Counted from the stretch's first letter, positions 1 through 6,535 are shown. The stretch is 6,658 bases of DNA from an uncultured Granulicatella sp. (GCA_947254045.1 CAMYBO010000073.1:1-6658); one strand, 5' to 3'. A program made the numbers and translations. The notes: generated from the letters alone by a model not told the origin.

Positions 1-34
1 TTAATCCTAGTAATTTTCGTATACAGTAGTCCAT
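1..34 (-). CDS. 5' end of a gene cut by the window edge; possible ISL3-family transposase
   Basis: Only the first 11 codons are visible: ATG at 34-32, then MDYCIRKLLGL, open to the window edge. The start is well supported by an AAAGGAGG Shine-Dalgarno sequence at 51-44, 9 nt upstream of the ATG. The residues resemble, from memory, the N-termini of ISL3-family (IS1167/IS1251-like) transposases of Gram-positive cocci, which often begin with a short '(C)I+LLG(L/I)' stretch followed by a conserved region that would lie outside the window. Eleven residues are too few for certainty, so another small or regulatory gene remains possible. The gene sits just beyond the arc operon terminator, with a 10-bp inverted repeat in its leader that overlaps its ribosome binding site. 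A gene start here is likely; the family assignment is tentative. Confidence 0.5.
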   Translation of the reverse strand, partial: MDYCIRKLLGL

Positions 35-35
35 G

Positions 36-91
36 AGAGAAATCCTCCTTTGATTTGTTTTCGTCGACTTAATCATAACCTGGATTTCTCT
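36..91 (-). repeat. 10-bp inverted repeat in the leader of the left-edge gene
   Basis: On the minus strand AGAGAAATCC (91-82) is the perfect reverse complement of GGATTTCTCT (45-36). A 36-nt A/T-rich loop lies between them, and that loop holds a smaller possible pairing, AATCA with TGATT. The right arm covers the end of the Shine-Dalgarno sequence and the spacer up to the ATG at 34. In an RNA that enters from upstream, for example by read-through from arcC, this could hide the ribosome binding site. On the plus strand the same arms followed by T91-T96 resemble a weak terminator, but the loop is long and no plus-strand gene is visible. Confidence 0.5.
44..51 (-). promoter_or_regulatory. Shine-Dalgarno of the left-edge gene
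   Basis: AAAGGAGG on the minus strand, 9 nt before the ATG at 34. It is an almost full anti-16S match and is the main reason for calling a gene at the window edge. Its last two G residues (45-44) fall inside the right arm of an inverted repeat, so accessibility may depend on RNA folding. Confidence 0.65.
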
Positions 92-102
92 TTTTTGCAT
101 GT

Positions 103-141
103 AAAAAATCCTGTCGGTGATTTCTCACCAACAGGATTTTT
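103..141 (-). terminator. Rho-independent terminator of the arc operon
   Basis: The minus-strand RNA folds into a 17-bp stem (141-125 with 120-104) closed by a GAAA tetraloop (124-121). The 3' arm ends in six U residues (108-103), and matching A residues open the 5' arm. The single non-Watson-Crick position, 130 with 115, is a U-G wobble in the minus-strand RNA but a C-A mismatch in a plus-strand RNA. The structure therefore favours leftward transcripts. It begins 34 nt after the arcC stop codon, where an operon terminator is expected. Confidence 0.92.
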
Positions 142-174
142 CGAACAACCTTTATCGCTTAATGTCTAATAATA

Positions 175-1122
175 TTAGCCAGCAACAACTTGTGTACCGC
201 CATCACCTTTTAATACTTCAGCGATATTTTCTAATGAAGTAATGATAGCTTTACCTTGTGGATAGTTTTCAACGAAAGCAATTGCTGCTTCAACTTTTGG
301 TAACATTGAACCAGGAGCAAATTGGTTTTCTCCAATATATTTTTTCAATTCGCTAGTTGTTACAGTTTCTAATTTTTGTTGATCTGGTTTATTGAAGTTT
401 ACATATACATTGTCAACACCTGTTAATACGATGAATAAGTCTGCTCCAACTAATTCAGATAATGTTTGACTTGCGAAGTCTTTATCGATAACCGCTTCAA
501 CACCTGTTAAGAATTTAGTTTCTGGATCTTCAATAACTGGGATACCTCCCCCACCTGCTGTAATGACAACAGTTCCTGTAGCAATTAAGTTTTTAACTGT
601 GTTTACTTCTTTAATTCCAACTGGTTTTGGTGATGGAACTACTTTACGGTAACCACGACCTGCATCTTCTTTAAATGTTGCACCAGTAGCTTCTGCTTGT
701 TCTTTAGCTTCTTCTTCTGTTAAGAATGGTCCAATTGGTTTAGTCGGATTTGAGAATGCTGGGTCATCTTTTGAAACAATTACTTGTGTTACTACTGCCG
801 CTACATCTTTTTTAATGCCACGTGCTTGTAATTCATTCACTAATGCATTTTGTAACCAGAATCCGATTGAACCTTCTGTCATCGCAACACATGTATCTAA
901 TGGCATTGCTGGATTTTTTTCTGAATCAGCTGCTGCTTGTTGTAATAATAAGTTACCAACTTGTGGTCCATTACCATGAGTAACTACTAATTCGTCGCCA
1001 TTTTCAATGAATTGTACTAAGTATTTTGCTGTTTGAATTAATGCTTCTTGTTGTGCTTTTGCTGAAGCATCTGATGATAAAATTGCGTTACCGCCTAACG
1101 CTACTACGATTTTACGTGACAT
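175..1122 (-). CDS. arcC: Carbamate kinase
   Basis: Cytoplasmic amino-acid-kinase-fold enzyme of 315 residues, a normal length for the family. It transfers the phosphate of carbamoyl phosphate to ADP, giving ATP, CO2 and ammonia, and is the energy-yielding last step of the ADI pathway. Visible motifs are the N-terminal glycine-rich ALGGNAIL (8-15), THGNGPQVG (48-56), the conserved DTCVAMTEGSIGFWLQ stretch (76-91), the GGGGIPV loop (190-196), the nucleotide-site segment VIDKDFASQTLS (211-222) with VLTGVD (232-237), and FAPGSMLPKVEAA (268-280). Residues DGGTQVV near the C-terminus are also typical. The ATG at 1122 is preceded by AAAGGAG (1138-1132) with 9-nt spacing. It is the last gene of the operon, 38 nt after the dipeptidase gene and just before the terminator. 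No defects are seen. Confidence 0.97.
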   Translation of the reverse strand: MSRKIVVALGGNAILSSDASAKAQQEALIQTAKYLVQFIENGDELVVTHGNGPQVGNLLLQQAAADSEKNPAMPLDTCVAMTEGSIGFWLQNALVNELQARGIKKDVAAVVTQVIVSKDDPAFSNPTKPIGPFLTEEEAKEQAEATGATFKEDAGRGYRKVVPSPKPVGIKEVNTVKNLIATGTVVITAGGGGIPVIEDPETKFLTGVEAVIDKDFASQTLSELVGADLFIVLTGVDNVYVNFNKPDQQKLETVTTSELKKYIGENQFAPGSMLPKVEAAIAFVENYPQGKAIITSLENIAEVLKGDGGTQVVAG

Positions 1123-1140
1123 TTTTATAAACTCCTTTAT

Positions 1141-1155
1141 GATTGAATTTCAATC
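1141..1155 (-). repeat. Short perfect dyad between the dipeptidase gene and arcC
   Basis: GATTGAATTTCAATC has 7-bp arms around a single central base. It starts six bases beyond the dipeptidase stop codon and ends just ahead of the arcC Shine-Dalgarno sequence. The RNA could form only a small 5-bp hairpin with no U-tract, so it is not a terminator. It may be a protein site or an RNA-stability element, or it may be chance in A/T-rich DNA. Confidence 0.3.
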
Positions 1156-1160
1156 GAATA

Positions 1161-2501
1161 CTATTTTTTACCGGCTAATCGATATACTGCTTCTGCATAA
1201 ATATCCATTGAATCAAATATATCTCTTAACGACATTTTTTCATTTTCCATATGGAATGTAATTGGTGAATCTGGGAATACTGCTCCATAAGCGACACAAT
1301 TTTTCATTGTACGAGCAAATGTTGCGCCACCTGAAGATTGTGGTAAGTGAGTTGTATCTCCAGTTTTTTCTTGATAGACAGCCATTAATGTATCAACTAG
1401 AACGCTATCTAATGGTACATACAATGGCCCTAAGTAATCAAACTCTTCATATTCTAATCCAAATTCTTTTGCTTTTTCAGATAAAGTTTTTACAATTTCT
1501 TCTTTATCTGCTAATACTGGAATTCGGATATCAATACGAATTTCTGATTTTTCTGGTGTAATCGTCAATCCTGCGACATTGAATGTTAAACCACCCGATG
1601 GCTTATCTTCAATTTTTCCTAAAATACTACTACCTGTAGCATCTTCTCCAACTACTTCTGAAATAAATGCTAATGCTGGATGAGCAACAACTGAATGAAG
1701 CCCCTTAACTAAGCGAACTAATGCATTCACACCAAGCGGTGCATCTTTTGCATGTTTAGAAACTCCTAAAACAGTTACTTCATCCTCTTGCGTTTCATAT
1801 TCAAAATTTAATGAAGATAATTTCTCTACTACTTTAGAGAAATACTCTCCTTTATAAAACGCTTTACCTGGTACTACATTGAAAGCATCTCCTGAATGAA
1901 AGTCTAAGGCGTCGCTTCCAGTTCCATGCAATTTCACTTGTAATAAACCTTTTTCAGCATATGTTAATGGGAATTCCGCATCAGGTGCAAATCCCATTGT
2001 TGCTTCTTCTTCTAACTCGCCATAACGAGCTAAACAACGCCATAATGTTTCTTCATCAGTCCCAAAAATGAATCGGATCCGTTTGTCAAATTCCACTCCT
2101 GCATCCATTAATGCTTTTACCGCATGTAAAGCTGCCATTGAAGGGCCTTTGTCATCTTGAGTCCCTCTTCCATAAAGGAAACCATCTTTTAGAACAGCTT
2201 CAAACGGTGGAGTGTCCCAATTATTCAAATCCCCAGCTGGAACAACATCCAAGTGACATAAAATTGCTAAAGACTCTTCGCCACTTCCTACTTCAGCATA
2301 TCCATAATATCCTTTAGGATCAATGTAAGTACTAAAGCCAAGTTCACGACATAGAGCCAATGCATCTTCTAATGCAAATTGAATATCTTTTCCAAAAGGA
2401 GTATCTCCTTCACCTTCATTTAGAACAGAAGGAATACGGACCAATCTTTTAATTGATTCAATACATTCTTCTTTATTTTTTTCTGTAATAAATGTGTTCA
2501 T
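1161..2501 (-). CDS. pepV: PepV-like M20 family dipeptidase in the arc operon ('arcT' position)
   Basis: Predicted cytoplasmic two-metal dipeptidase of the M20 (Xaa-His dipeptidase/PepV) family, 446 residues and close to the usual length of about 450-470. Metal and catalytic motifs appear in order: CHLDVVP (82-88; His83, Asp85), GRGTQDDKGP (111-120; bridging Asp at 116/117), GTDEET (147-152; Glu150 and Glu151), APDAEFPLTYAEKG (172-185; Asp174), a lid-domain SKHA (248-251; His250, placed like the transition-state His of PepV) and FHMENE (416-421; His417). All key residues are present, so it should be active. The ATG at 2501 follows AAGGAGG (2513-2507) at 5 nt. Streptococcal arc operons carry the same gene between arcD and arcC, often annotated arcT, although other genera use that symbol for a transaminase-like protein. 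Release of arginine from peptides is an inference from position. Codon use looks less biased than in the flanking genes. Confidence 0.9.
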   Translation of the reverse strand: MNTFITEKNKEECIESIKRLVRIPSVLNEGEGDTPFGKDIQFALEDALALCRELGFSTYIDPKGYYGYAEVGSGEESLAILCHLDVVPAGDLNNWDTPPFEAVLKDGFLYGRGTQDDKGPSMAALHAVKALMDAGVEFDKRIRFIFGTDEETLWRCLARYGELEEEATMGFAPDAEFPLTYAEKGLLQVKLHGTGSDALDFHSGDAFNVVPGKAFYKGEYFSKVVEKLSSLNFEYETQEDEVTVLGVSKHAKDAPLGVNALVRLVKGLHSVVAHPALAFISEVVGEDATGSSILGKIEDKPSGGLTFNVAGLTITPEKSEIRIDIRIPVLADKEEIVKTLSEKAKEFGLEYEEFDYLGPLYVPLDSVLVDTLMAVYQEKTGDTTHLPQSSGGATFARTMKNCVAYGAVFPDSPITFHMENEKMSLRDIFDSMDIYAEAVYRLAGKK

Positions 2502-2520
2502 CGTATCCTCCTTAAGAATA

Positions 2521-2551
2521 AGAAATCCCCCCTAAAATCGAGGGGAGTTCT
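2521..2551 (-). repeat. GC-rich intercistronic hairpin between arcD and the dipeptidase gene
   Basis: On the minus strand CTCCCCT (2547-2541) pairs with AGGGGGG (2533-2527) around a 7-nt loop, with one U-G wobble. AGAA (2551-2548) pairs with TTCT (2524-2521) beyond a 2-nt bulge. The run of C/G pairs is striking in this A/T-rich window. It ends about 8 nt before the dipeptidase Shine-Dalgarno sequence. The following bases (TATTCTTAA) are only moderately U-rich, so a partial attenuator or an mRNA-stabilising or processing hairpin fits better than a full terminator. Confidence 0.6.
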
Positions 2552-2570
2552 TTTAAAGTTATTTGACTAA

Positions 2571-4112
2571 TTAAATATTAATGAATGTTCCTAAAATTAA
2601 TAATAGAATTGAAACGCCCATTACAATACCTACTAATTTAGCAATAAATTTCCACCATGTTGTTACTTCGATACGTCCTAATGCTAATGCACCCATTACG
2701 ATACCTGAAGTTGGTGATAGTAAGTTTAGTACCCCATTTGCTGATTGGAAAGCAGTAATTACTAATGATTGAGATACATTTACGAATTCTCCTAAAGGAG
2801 CTAAGATACCAATTGTAGCACCTGCTAAACCTGAAGAAGAAGGAATTAAGAATGATAATGGTAAGTAGAAGATGTATGTTAATACAATAAATACTTGAGC
2901 TGATAAACCTGATAATGCATTTTCACCAAAGTTCAAGATTGTAGCAGTAATCATACCATCGTTCATAATTACTTGAATACCACGAGCTAATGCACAGATT
3001 AAAGCAACACCTAATAAATCTGCAGCACCAGTCATAAATACTTGAATGAATTTTTCTTCTTTCATTCTGTAAGTAATACCTATTAATACAGCCATCATTA
3101 AGAATAACATTGTAATTTCAGGGAAGTACCATTCACCTAAAGGGGATGATTGACCAAATACTTGACCAATAAATGGAATACCTACAAGTACTTCATTAAT
3201 TTTTTCAAATACATGAATATTGAATTTAGCCCATGGAATTAAGCTTAAAATCATGATAATGAATGTAAATACGAATACTGTTAATACAGCTTTTTGTTTT
3301 CCGCTTAATTCAGCTTCTGTTTGTTCAACATTGAAGTAAGTTAAATCAGCTTCACGAGTTGCATATGTTAATGATTTAGAATGATCTTTTTCTACTTTAC
3401 TTGCATAGTTATATACATAGAATGCAGAAATTGCCCACATTACAACGAAGAAGATTAAACGTAATCCGATACCTTCTGCAACGCTGATACCAGCCGCATC
3501 AGAAGCAACCCCTGTTGCGAATGGGTTAACTGTTGAAGCTAAACATCCGATTTGAGAACCAATTAATACAATTGCGACCCCTGTAATTGTATCAAAACCT
3601 ACTGCTAACATTACAGGAACGATTAATGGGTAGAATGCCATTGTTTCTTCACCCATACCATAAGTTGTTCCACCTAATGCGAATAAGAACATCAATACAG
3701 GAATTAATGCTTTTTCACGTCCTTTATATTTTCGAACGATAGAAGCAATCCCTACGTCAAGTGCTCCTGTTTCAGTAACAACTCCTAAGAATCCACCAAC
3801 CATTAAAATGAAGAAGGAAACTTGGATTGCACCATCTGTATTAATTTCAATTTCATTTGGTTGATCTTCATTTAATTTATGCTCACGTCCTAACATACCA
3901 TAAACGGGAGCCATCACAACATCATAGAAACCTTGAGGGTTTGAATCCACTTGTTGATATGTACCAGCAATTAAGTTACCGTCTTCTGTTTTATCATATT
4001 GTCCAGCTGGAATAATCCAAGTAAATAAAGCCATAATTGCAATAATAATGAATAAAACAGTATATGAAGAAGGCATTTTAAAACCTTTTTTTTCAGCTAC
4101 TTGTTCAGACAT
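2571..4112 (-). CDS. arcD: YfcC/DcuC-family membrane carrier, probable arginine/ornithine antiporter
   Basis: Integral membrane protein of 513 residues with about 12 hydrophobic segments, roughly at 16-36, 96-118, 136-150, 158-190, 215-237, 273-294, 331-349, 361-386, 404-424, 426-445, 463-480 and 487-511. A hydrophilic loop lies at 38-94 and a charged cytoplasmic-type loop at 239-272. Family-like motifs are GGTTYGMGEET (147-157), SQIGCLASTVNPF (186-198), the broken-helix IPSSSGLAG (423-431) and LLSPTSG (464-470). These place it in the YfcC/DcuC group of anaerobic carriers, not the APC-type ArcD of Pseudomonas. Streptococcal arc operons use this YfcC type. Its place between arcB and the dipeptidase gene argues for arginine uptake in exchange for ornithine; substrate is inferred from context. 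The start was set at the ATG at 4112 because GGAGG (4125-4121) lies 8 nt upstream. An in-frame ATG at 4127 overlaps that Shine-Dalgarno and has none of its own. Confidence 0.92.
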   Translation of the reverse strand: MSEQVAEKKGFKMPSSYTVLFIIIAIMALFTWIIPAGQYDKTEDGNLIAGTYQQVDSNPQGFYDVVMAPVYGMLGREHKLNEDQPNEIEINTDGAIQVSFFILMVGGFLGVVTETGALDVGIASIVRKYKGREKALIPVLMFLFALGGTTYGMGEETMAFYPLIVPVMLAVGFDTITGVAIVLIGSQIGCLASTVNPFATGVASDAAGISVAEGIGLRLIFFVVMWAISAFYVYNYASKVEKDHSKSLTYATREADLTYFNVEQTEAELSGKQKAVLTVFVFTFIIMILSLIPWAKFNIHVFEKINEVLVGIPFIGQVFGQSSPLGEWYFPEITMLFLMMAVLIGITYRMKEEKFIQVFMTGAADLLGVALICALARGIQVIMNDGMITATILNFGENALSGLSAQVFIVLTYIFYLPLSFLIPSSSGLAGATIGILAPLGEFVNVSQSLVITAFQSANGVLNLLSPTSGIVMGALALGRIEVTTWWKFIAKLVGIVMGVSILLLILGTFINI

Positions 4113-4120
4113 AATAATAT

Positions 4121-4125
4121 CCTCC
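4121..4125 (-). promoter_or_regulatory. Shine-Dalgarno deciding the arcD start
   Basis: GGAGG with an 8-nt spacer to the ATG at 4112. The upstream in-frame ATG (4127-4125) shares its G with this element and cannot use it, so translation most likely starts at MSEQVAEKK. Confidence 0.8.
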
Positions 4126-4135
4126 ATCTATTTAT

Positions 4136-4181
4136 AAAAAAGACCATTCTGATTCTGATTCAACATCAGAACCAGAATGGC
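4136..4181 (-). terminator. Strong intra-operon terminator-like hairpin between arcB and arcD
   Basis: The minus-strand RNA pairs 4181-4165 with 4159-4143 in a 17-bp stem around a 5-nt loop (GTTGA). One C (4142) and then six U residues (4141-4136) follow. Two positions are G-U wobbles in this RNA but would be A-C mismatches in a plus-strand RNA, so the element works best leftward. The stem starts 21 nt after the arcB stop codon, and the U-tract ends about 10 nt before the arcD Shine-Dalgarno. No convincing promoter was found between it and arcD, so arcD and the genes after it probably depend on read-through. Partial termination or processing is the likely role. Confidence 0.85.
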
Positions 4182-4202
4182 TTTCTATGTTACTTTTTGT
4201 TA

Positions 4203-5216
4203 TTAAACTTTGTTTACAAATAAGTTACCTGCAGTTAAAGCCATGATTGCTTTAATTGAGTGCATACGGTTTTCAGCTTGTTCGAATTGGCGAGCATATT
4301 TGCTACGGAATACTTCATCAGTAACTTCCATTTCTTTAATGCCAAATTCTTCAGCAATTTTCTTACCATATTCTGTTTCTGTATCATGGAATGCTGGTAA
4401 ACAGTGTAATACGATTAAGTTTTCGTTTTCAGCTTTACGAACTAAGTCCATGTTAACTTGGTAAGGTTGTAATAAGTTTACACGTTCAGTGAATTTGTCT
4501 TCTTCACCCATTGATACCCATACGTCAGTGTATAATACGTCTGCACCTTTAACAGCTTTTTCAGCGTCGTCAGTAATTAATACACGAGCTCCGCTTTCTT
4601 TAGCAAATCCTTCTGCTAATGCAACTACTTCTTCTTCTGGGAATAATTCTTTTGGTGAGAAGATATGAACGTTCACACCTAAGATTGCACCTGTTACTAA
4701 TAAGCTGTTTGCAACGTTGTTACGTCCGTCACCACAGTAAACTAATGTTAATCCTTCTAATTTACCGAAGTTTTCTTTAACAGTTAAGTAGTCAGCAATC
4801 ATTTGTGTTGGATGCCATGCATCTGTTAAACCATTCCATACAGGAACACCAGCATATTTTGCTAAATCTTCACAGACTTGTTGGCTGAATCCACGGAATT
4901 CGATTCCATCAAACATACGGCCTAAAACTTTAGCAGTATCTTCCACTGATTCTTTCTTACCTAATTGGATATCGTTTTTACCTAAATATTCTGGGTGAGC
5001 ACCTAAGTCGATTGCTGCAGTTGTGAAAGCTGAACGAGTACGAGTAGATGTTTTTTCGAATAATAAGGCAATGTTTTTACCTTCTAGGAATTTATGTGGA
5101 ACACCACGTTTTTTCAAATCTTTAACGTGCGCTGAGAAGTCGATTAAATATTCGATTTCTGCACGAGAAAAATCTATTTCTTTTAAAAAGCTACGGCCTT
5201 GGAACACTTGTGTCAT
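4203..5216 (-). CDS. arcB: Ornithine carbamoyltransferase, catabolic
   Basis: Cytoplasmic enzyme of 337 residues, the usual length for the family. In the ADI pathway it runs in the direction citrulline plus phosphate to ornithine plus carbamoyl phosphate. Visible motifs are the carbamoyl-phosphate loop STRTR (57-61), FRGF (108-111), HPTQ (135-138), the CGDGRNNVANS turn (161-171), the ornithine-binding D231 and SMG (235-237), HCLP (271-274) and ENRMHS (315-320). All active-site residues are present. The start is the ATG at 5216 (MTQVFQGRSF, the N-terminus usual for ArcB) with AAAGGAG at 5234-5228, 11 nt upstream. An upstream in-frame TTG at 5237 would lie before that Shine-Dalgarno and is rejected. 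A 67-nt A/T-rich gap separates it from arcA; the acetyltransferase-like gene found there in some streptococci is absent. It could in principle be confused with biosynthetic ArgF, but the operon settles the role. Confidence 0.97.
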   Translation of the reverse strand: MTQVFQGRSFLKEIDFSRAEIEYLIDFSAHVKDLKKRGVPHKFLEGKNIALLFEKTSTRTRSAFTTAAIDLGAHPEYLGKNDIQLGKKESVEDTAKVLGRMFDGIEFRGFSQQVCEDLAKYAGVPVWNGLTDAWHPTQMIADYLTVKENFGKLEGLTLVYCGDGRNNVANSLLVTGAILGVNVHIFSPKELFPEEEVVALAEGFAKESGARVLITDDAEKAVKGADVLYTDVWVSMGEEDKFTERVNLLQPYQVNMDLVRKAENENLIVLHCLPAFHDTETEYGKKIAEEFGIKEMEVTDEVFRSKYARQFEQAENRMHSIKAIMALTAGNLFVNKV

Positions 5217-5227
5217 ATTTGGAATGA

Positions 5228-5234
5228 CTCCTTT
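5228..5234 (-). promoter_or_regulatory. Shine-Dalgarno deciding the arcB start
   Basis: AAAGGAG, 11 nt before the ATG at 5216. The spacing is slightly long, but no better site exists, and the resulting N-terminus matches ArcB family members. Confidence 0.75.
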
Positions 5235-5283
5235 CAAAATTGTAATTCTAAATTAATTATATCATAAAAGATTCATTTTTACA

Positions 5284-6501
5284 TTATAAATCTTCACGTT
5301 CGAATGGCATTGACATACAACGTGGGCCACCACGACCACGAACTAATTCACTTCCGCGAATCTTGTGTAATTTAATACCATATTTTTCAAGGATTTCATT
5401 TGTTACAACGTTACGGTCATATACAACTACTTCCCCTGGTGCAATTGTTAATGTATTAGATCCATCATTCCATTGTTCACGAGCAGCTTCTACTGGGTCA
5501 CCTCCACCACAAGGGATTAATGTTACAGAAGGTAAGCCTAATGCTTTTGCTAATACGTTTTCTAATTTATCTTCAGTTAATTCAATGTTAAGCGCACCGT
5601 TTTCTCCTTTTGTAATAGAGAATACTTTTAATCCGCCTTGAATTTCTGGATGGATAGTGAATTTATCATAATCGATATGTGTAAATACAGTATCTAAGTG
5701 CATGAATTTACGGTTTTCACCAATTACGAATGCTAATACTTGTTTGAAATCAGTTTCAGCAAATAATTTTTGAGCAATTTTTTCAATTGAACGAGCATCT
5801 GTACGTTGAGAAATACCTACAGCTAATACTTCTTTAGAAAGAACTAACTCATCTCCACCTTCGATACGAGTATCTTCAGTACGGTTGTAGAAGAAAGGAA
5901 CGTTTCCATTTCCGTATACTGGGTGATAAGTGAAAATATATTTACCGTAAATTGTTTCACGATTACGTGTATCTGCATACATGTGGTTTAATGAAACACC
6001 GTTTGCCATTGTAGCAAATGGGTCACGTGTGAAGTATAAGTTTGGCATTGGATCTACTACAAATGGATAATCTGTTTCGTACATACCTGCTAAAGTTGTA
6101 GCTTCTGCTTTAACTTCAGTTTTACGGAAACCTTCCATTGTTTTTAATACCAAATCAAATGTTGGTAATGATAGTAAGTGTTCTTTAATTGCTTTTTGAG
6201 AAGCAACACTTGCTACACCTGCTTCAGATAACCATTCGTCTACGAATTCTTCGCGAACGCCACCAGCATCAATTGCTTCAGCTGCTAATTGTTCTAAGTA
6301 TAAAACTTCTACTCCAGCGTTACGAAGTGTTTCAGCAAATGCATCATGTTCTTTTTGAGCATCTTCTAAATATGGAATATCATCGAATAATAAACGTTCT
6401 AGATAGTCTGGCATCAAATTTTCTAACTCTTTACCTGGGCGATGCAAACAAACTTTCTTTAAGCGTCCAATTTCAGAAAATACGTGAATTGGGTTTGACA
6501 T
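5284..6501 (-). CDS. arcA: Arginine deiminase
   Basis: Cytoplasmic enzyme that hydrolyses arginine to citrulline and ammonia, the first step of the pathway. With the start at 6501 it has 405 residues, near the usual 405-415. The full guanidino-modifying catalytic set is visible: Asp160 in FTRDPF (158-163), Glu214 in EGGDE (214-218), His268 and Asp270 in HLD, and the nucleophile Cys395 in GGPRCMSMP near the C-terminus. The N-terminal LHRPGKELENLMP (19-31) and the CGGGDP stretch (331-336) are also typical. The start MSNPIHVFSEIG was chosen because it matches family N-termini and has the interrupted Shine-Dalgarno AGGATGGTGG 5 nt upstream. An ATG at 6513 would add only four residues, and its nearest purine stretch (AGG) abuts the codon. 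It is the first gene of the operon, behind a promoter that overlaps a cre site. Confidence 0.97.
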   Translation of the reverse strand: MSNPIHVFSEIGRLKKVCLHRPGKELENLMPDYLERLLFDDIPYLEDAQKEHDAFAETLRNAGVEVLYLEQLAAEAIDAGGVREEFVDEWLSEAGVASVASQKAIKEHLLSLPTFDLVLKTMEGFRKTEVKAEATTLAGMYETDYPFVVDPMPNLYFTRDPFATMANGVSLNHMYADTRNRETIYGKYIFTYHPVYGNGNVPFFYNRTEDTRIEGGDELVLSKEVLAVGISQRTDARSIEKIAQKLFAETDFKQVLAFVIGENRKFMHLDTVFTHIDYDKFTIHPEIQGGLKVFSITKGENGALNIELTEDKLENVLAKALGLPSVTLIPCGGGDPVEAAREQWNDGSNTLTIAPGEVVVYDRNVVTNEILEKYGIKLHKIRGSELVRGRGGPRCMSMPFEREDL

Positions 6502-6506
6502 ATTAG

Positions 6507-6516
6507 CCACCATCCT
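6507..6516 (-). promoter_or_regulatory. Shine-Dalgarno of arcA, interrupted by one base
   Basis: AGGATGGTGG on the minus strand resembles AGGAGGTG with one extra T, and lies 5 nt before the ATG at 6501. It is weaker than the other ribosome binding sites in the window, which is odd for the first gene of the operon. The in-frame ATG at 6513 lies within it. Confidence 0.55.
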
Positions 6517-6535
6517 AATTAAAAATTTGAACAGT

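Noticed and set aside
36..96. Plus-strand terminator formed by the 10-bp inverted repeat and T91-T96
   Set aside because: The loop is 36 nt, the stem is A/T-rich, and no plus-strand gene reaches it; masking of the minus-strand ribosome binding site explains the repeat better.
1262..1561. Plus-strand open frame of 99 codons
   Set aside because: It is antisense to the dipeptidase gene, has a low-complexity Leu/Phe-rich translation typical of reversed A/T-rich coding sequence, and shows no good ribosome binding site.
4113..4127. Five-codon N-terminal extension of arcD from an ATG at 4127
   Set aside because: The ATG overlaps the GGAGG that serves the ATG at 4112 and has no ribosome binding site of its own.
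4131..4163. Possible promoter for arcD (TTGAAT with TATAAA)
   Set aside because: The spacer is about 21 nt, and the start point would fall on or next to the arcD Shine-Dalgarno.
5217..5237. Seven-codon N-terminal extension of arcB from a TTG codon
   Set aside because: The extension contains the Shine-Dalgarno sequence of the ATG at 5216, and ArcB proteins begin at MTQVFQGRSF.
6189..6506. Plus-strand open frame of 105 codons
   Set aside because: It is antisense to arcA, Leu/His/Gln-rich and without recognisable motifs; arcA has all catalytic residues in the opposite strand.
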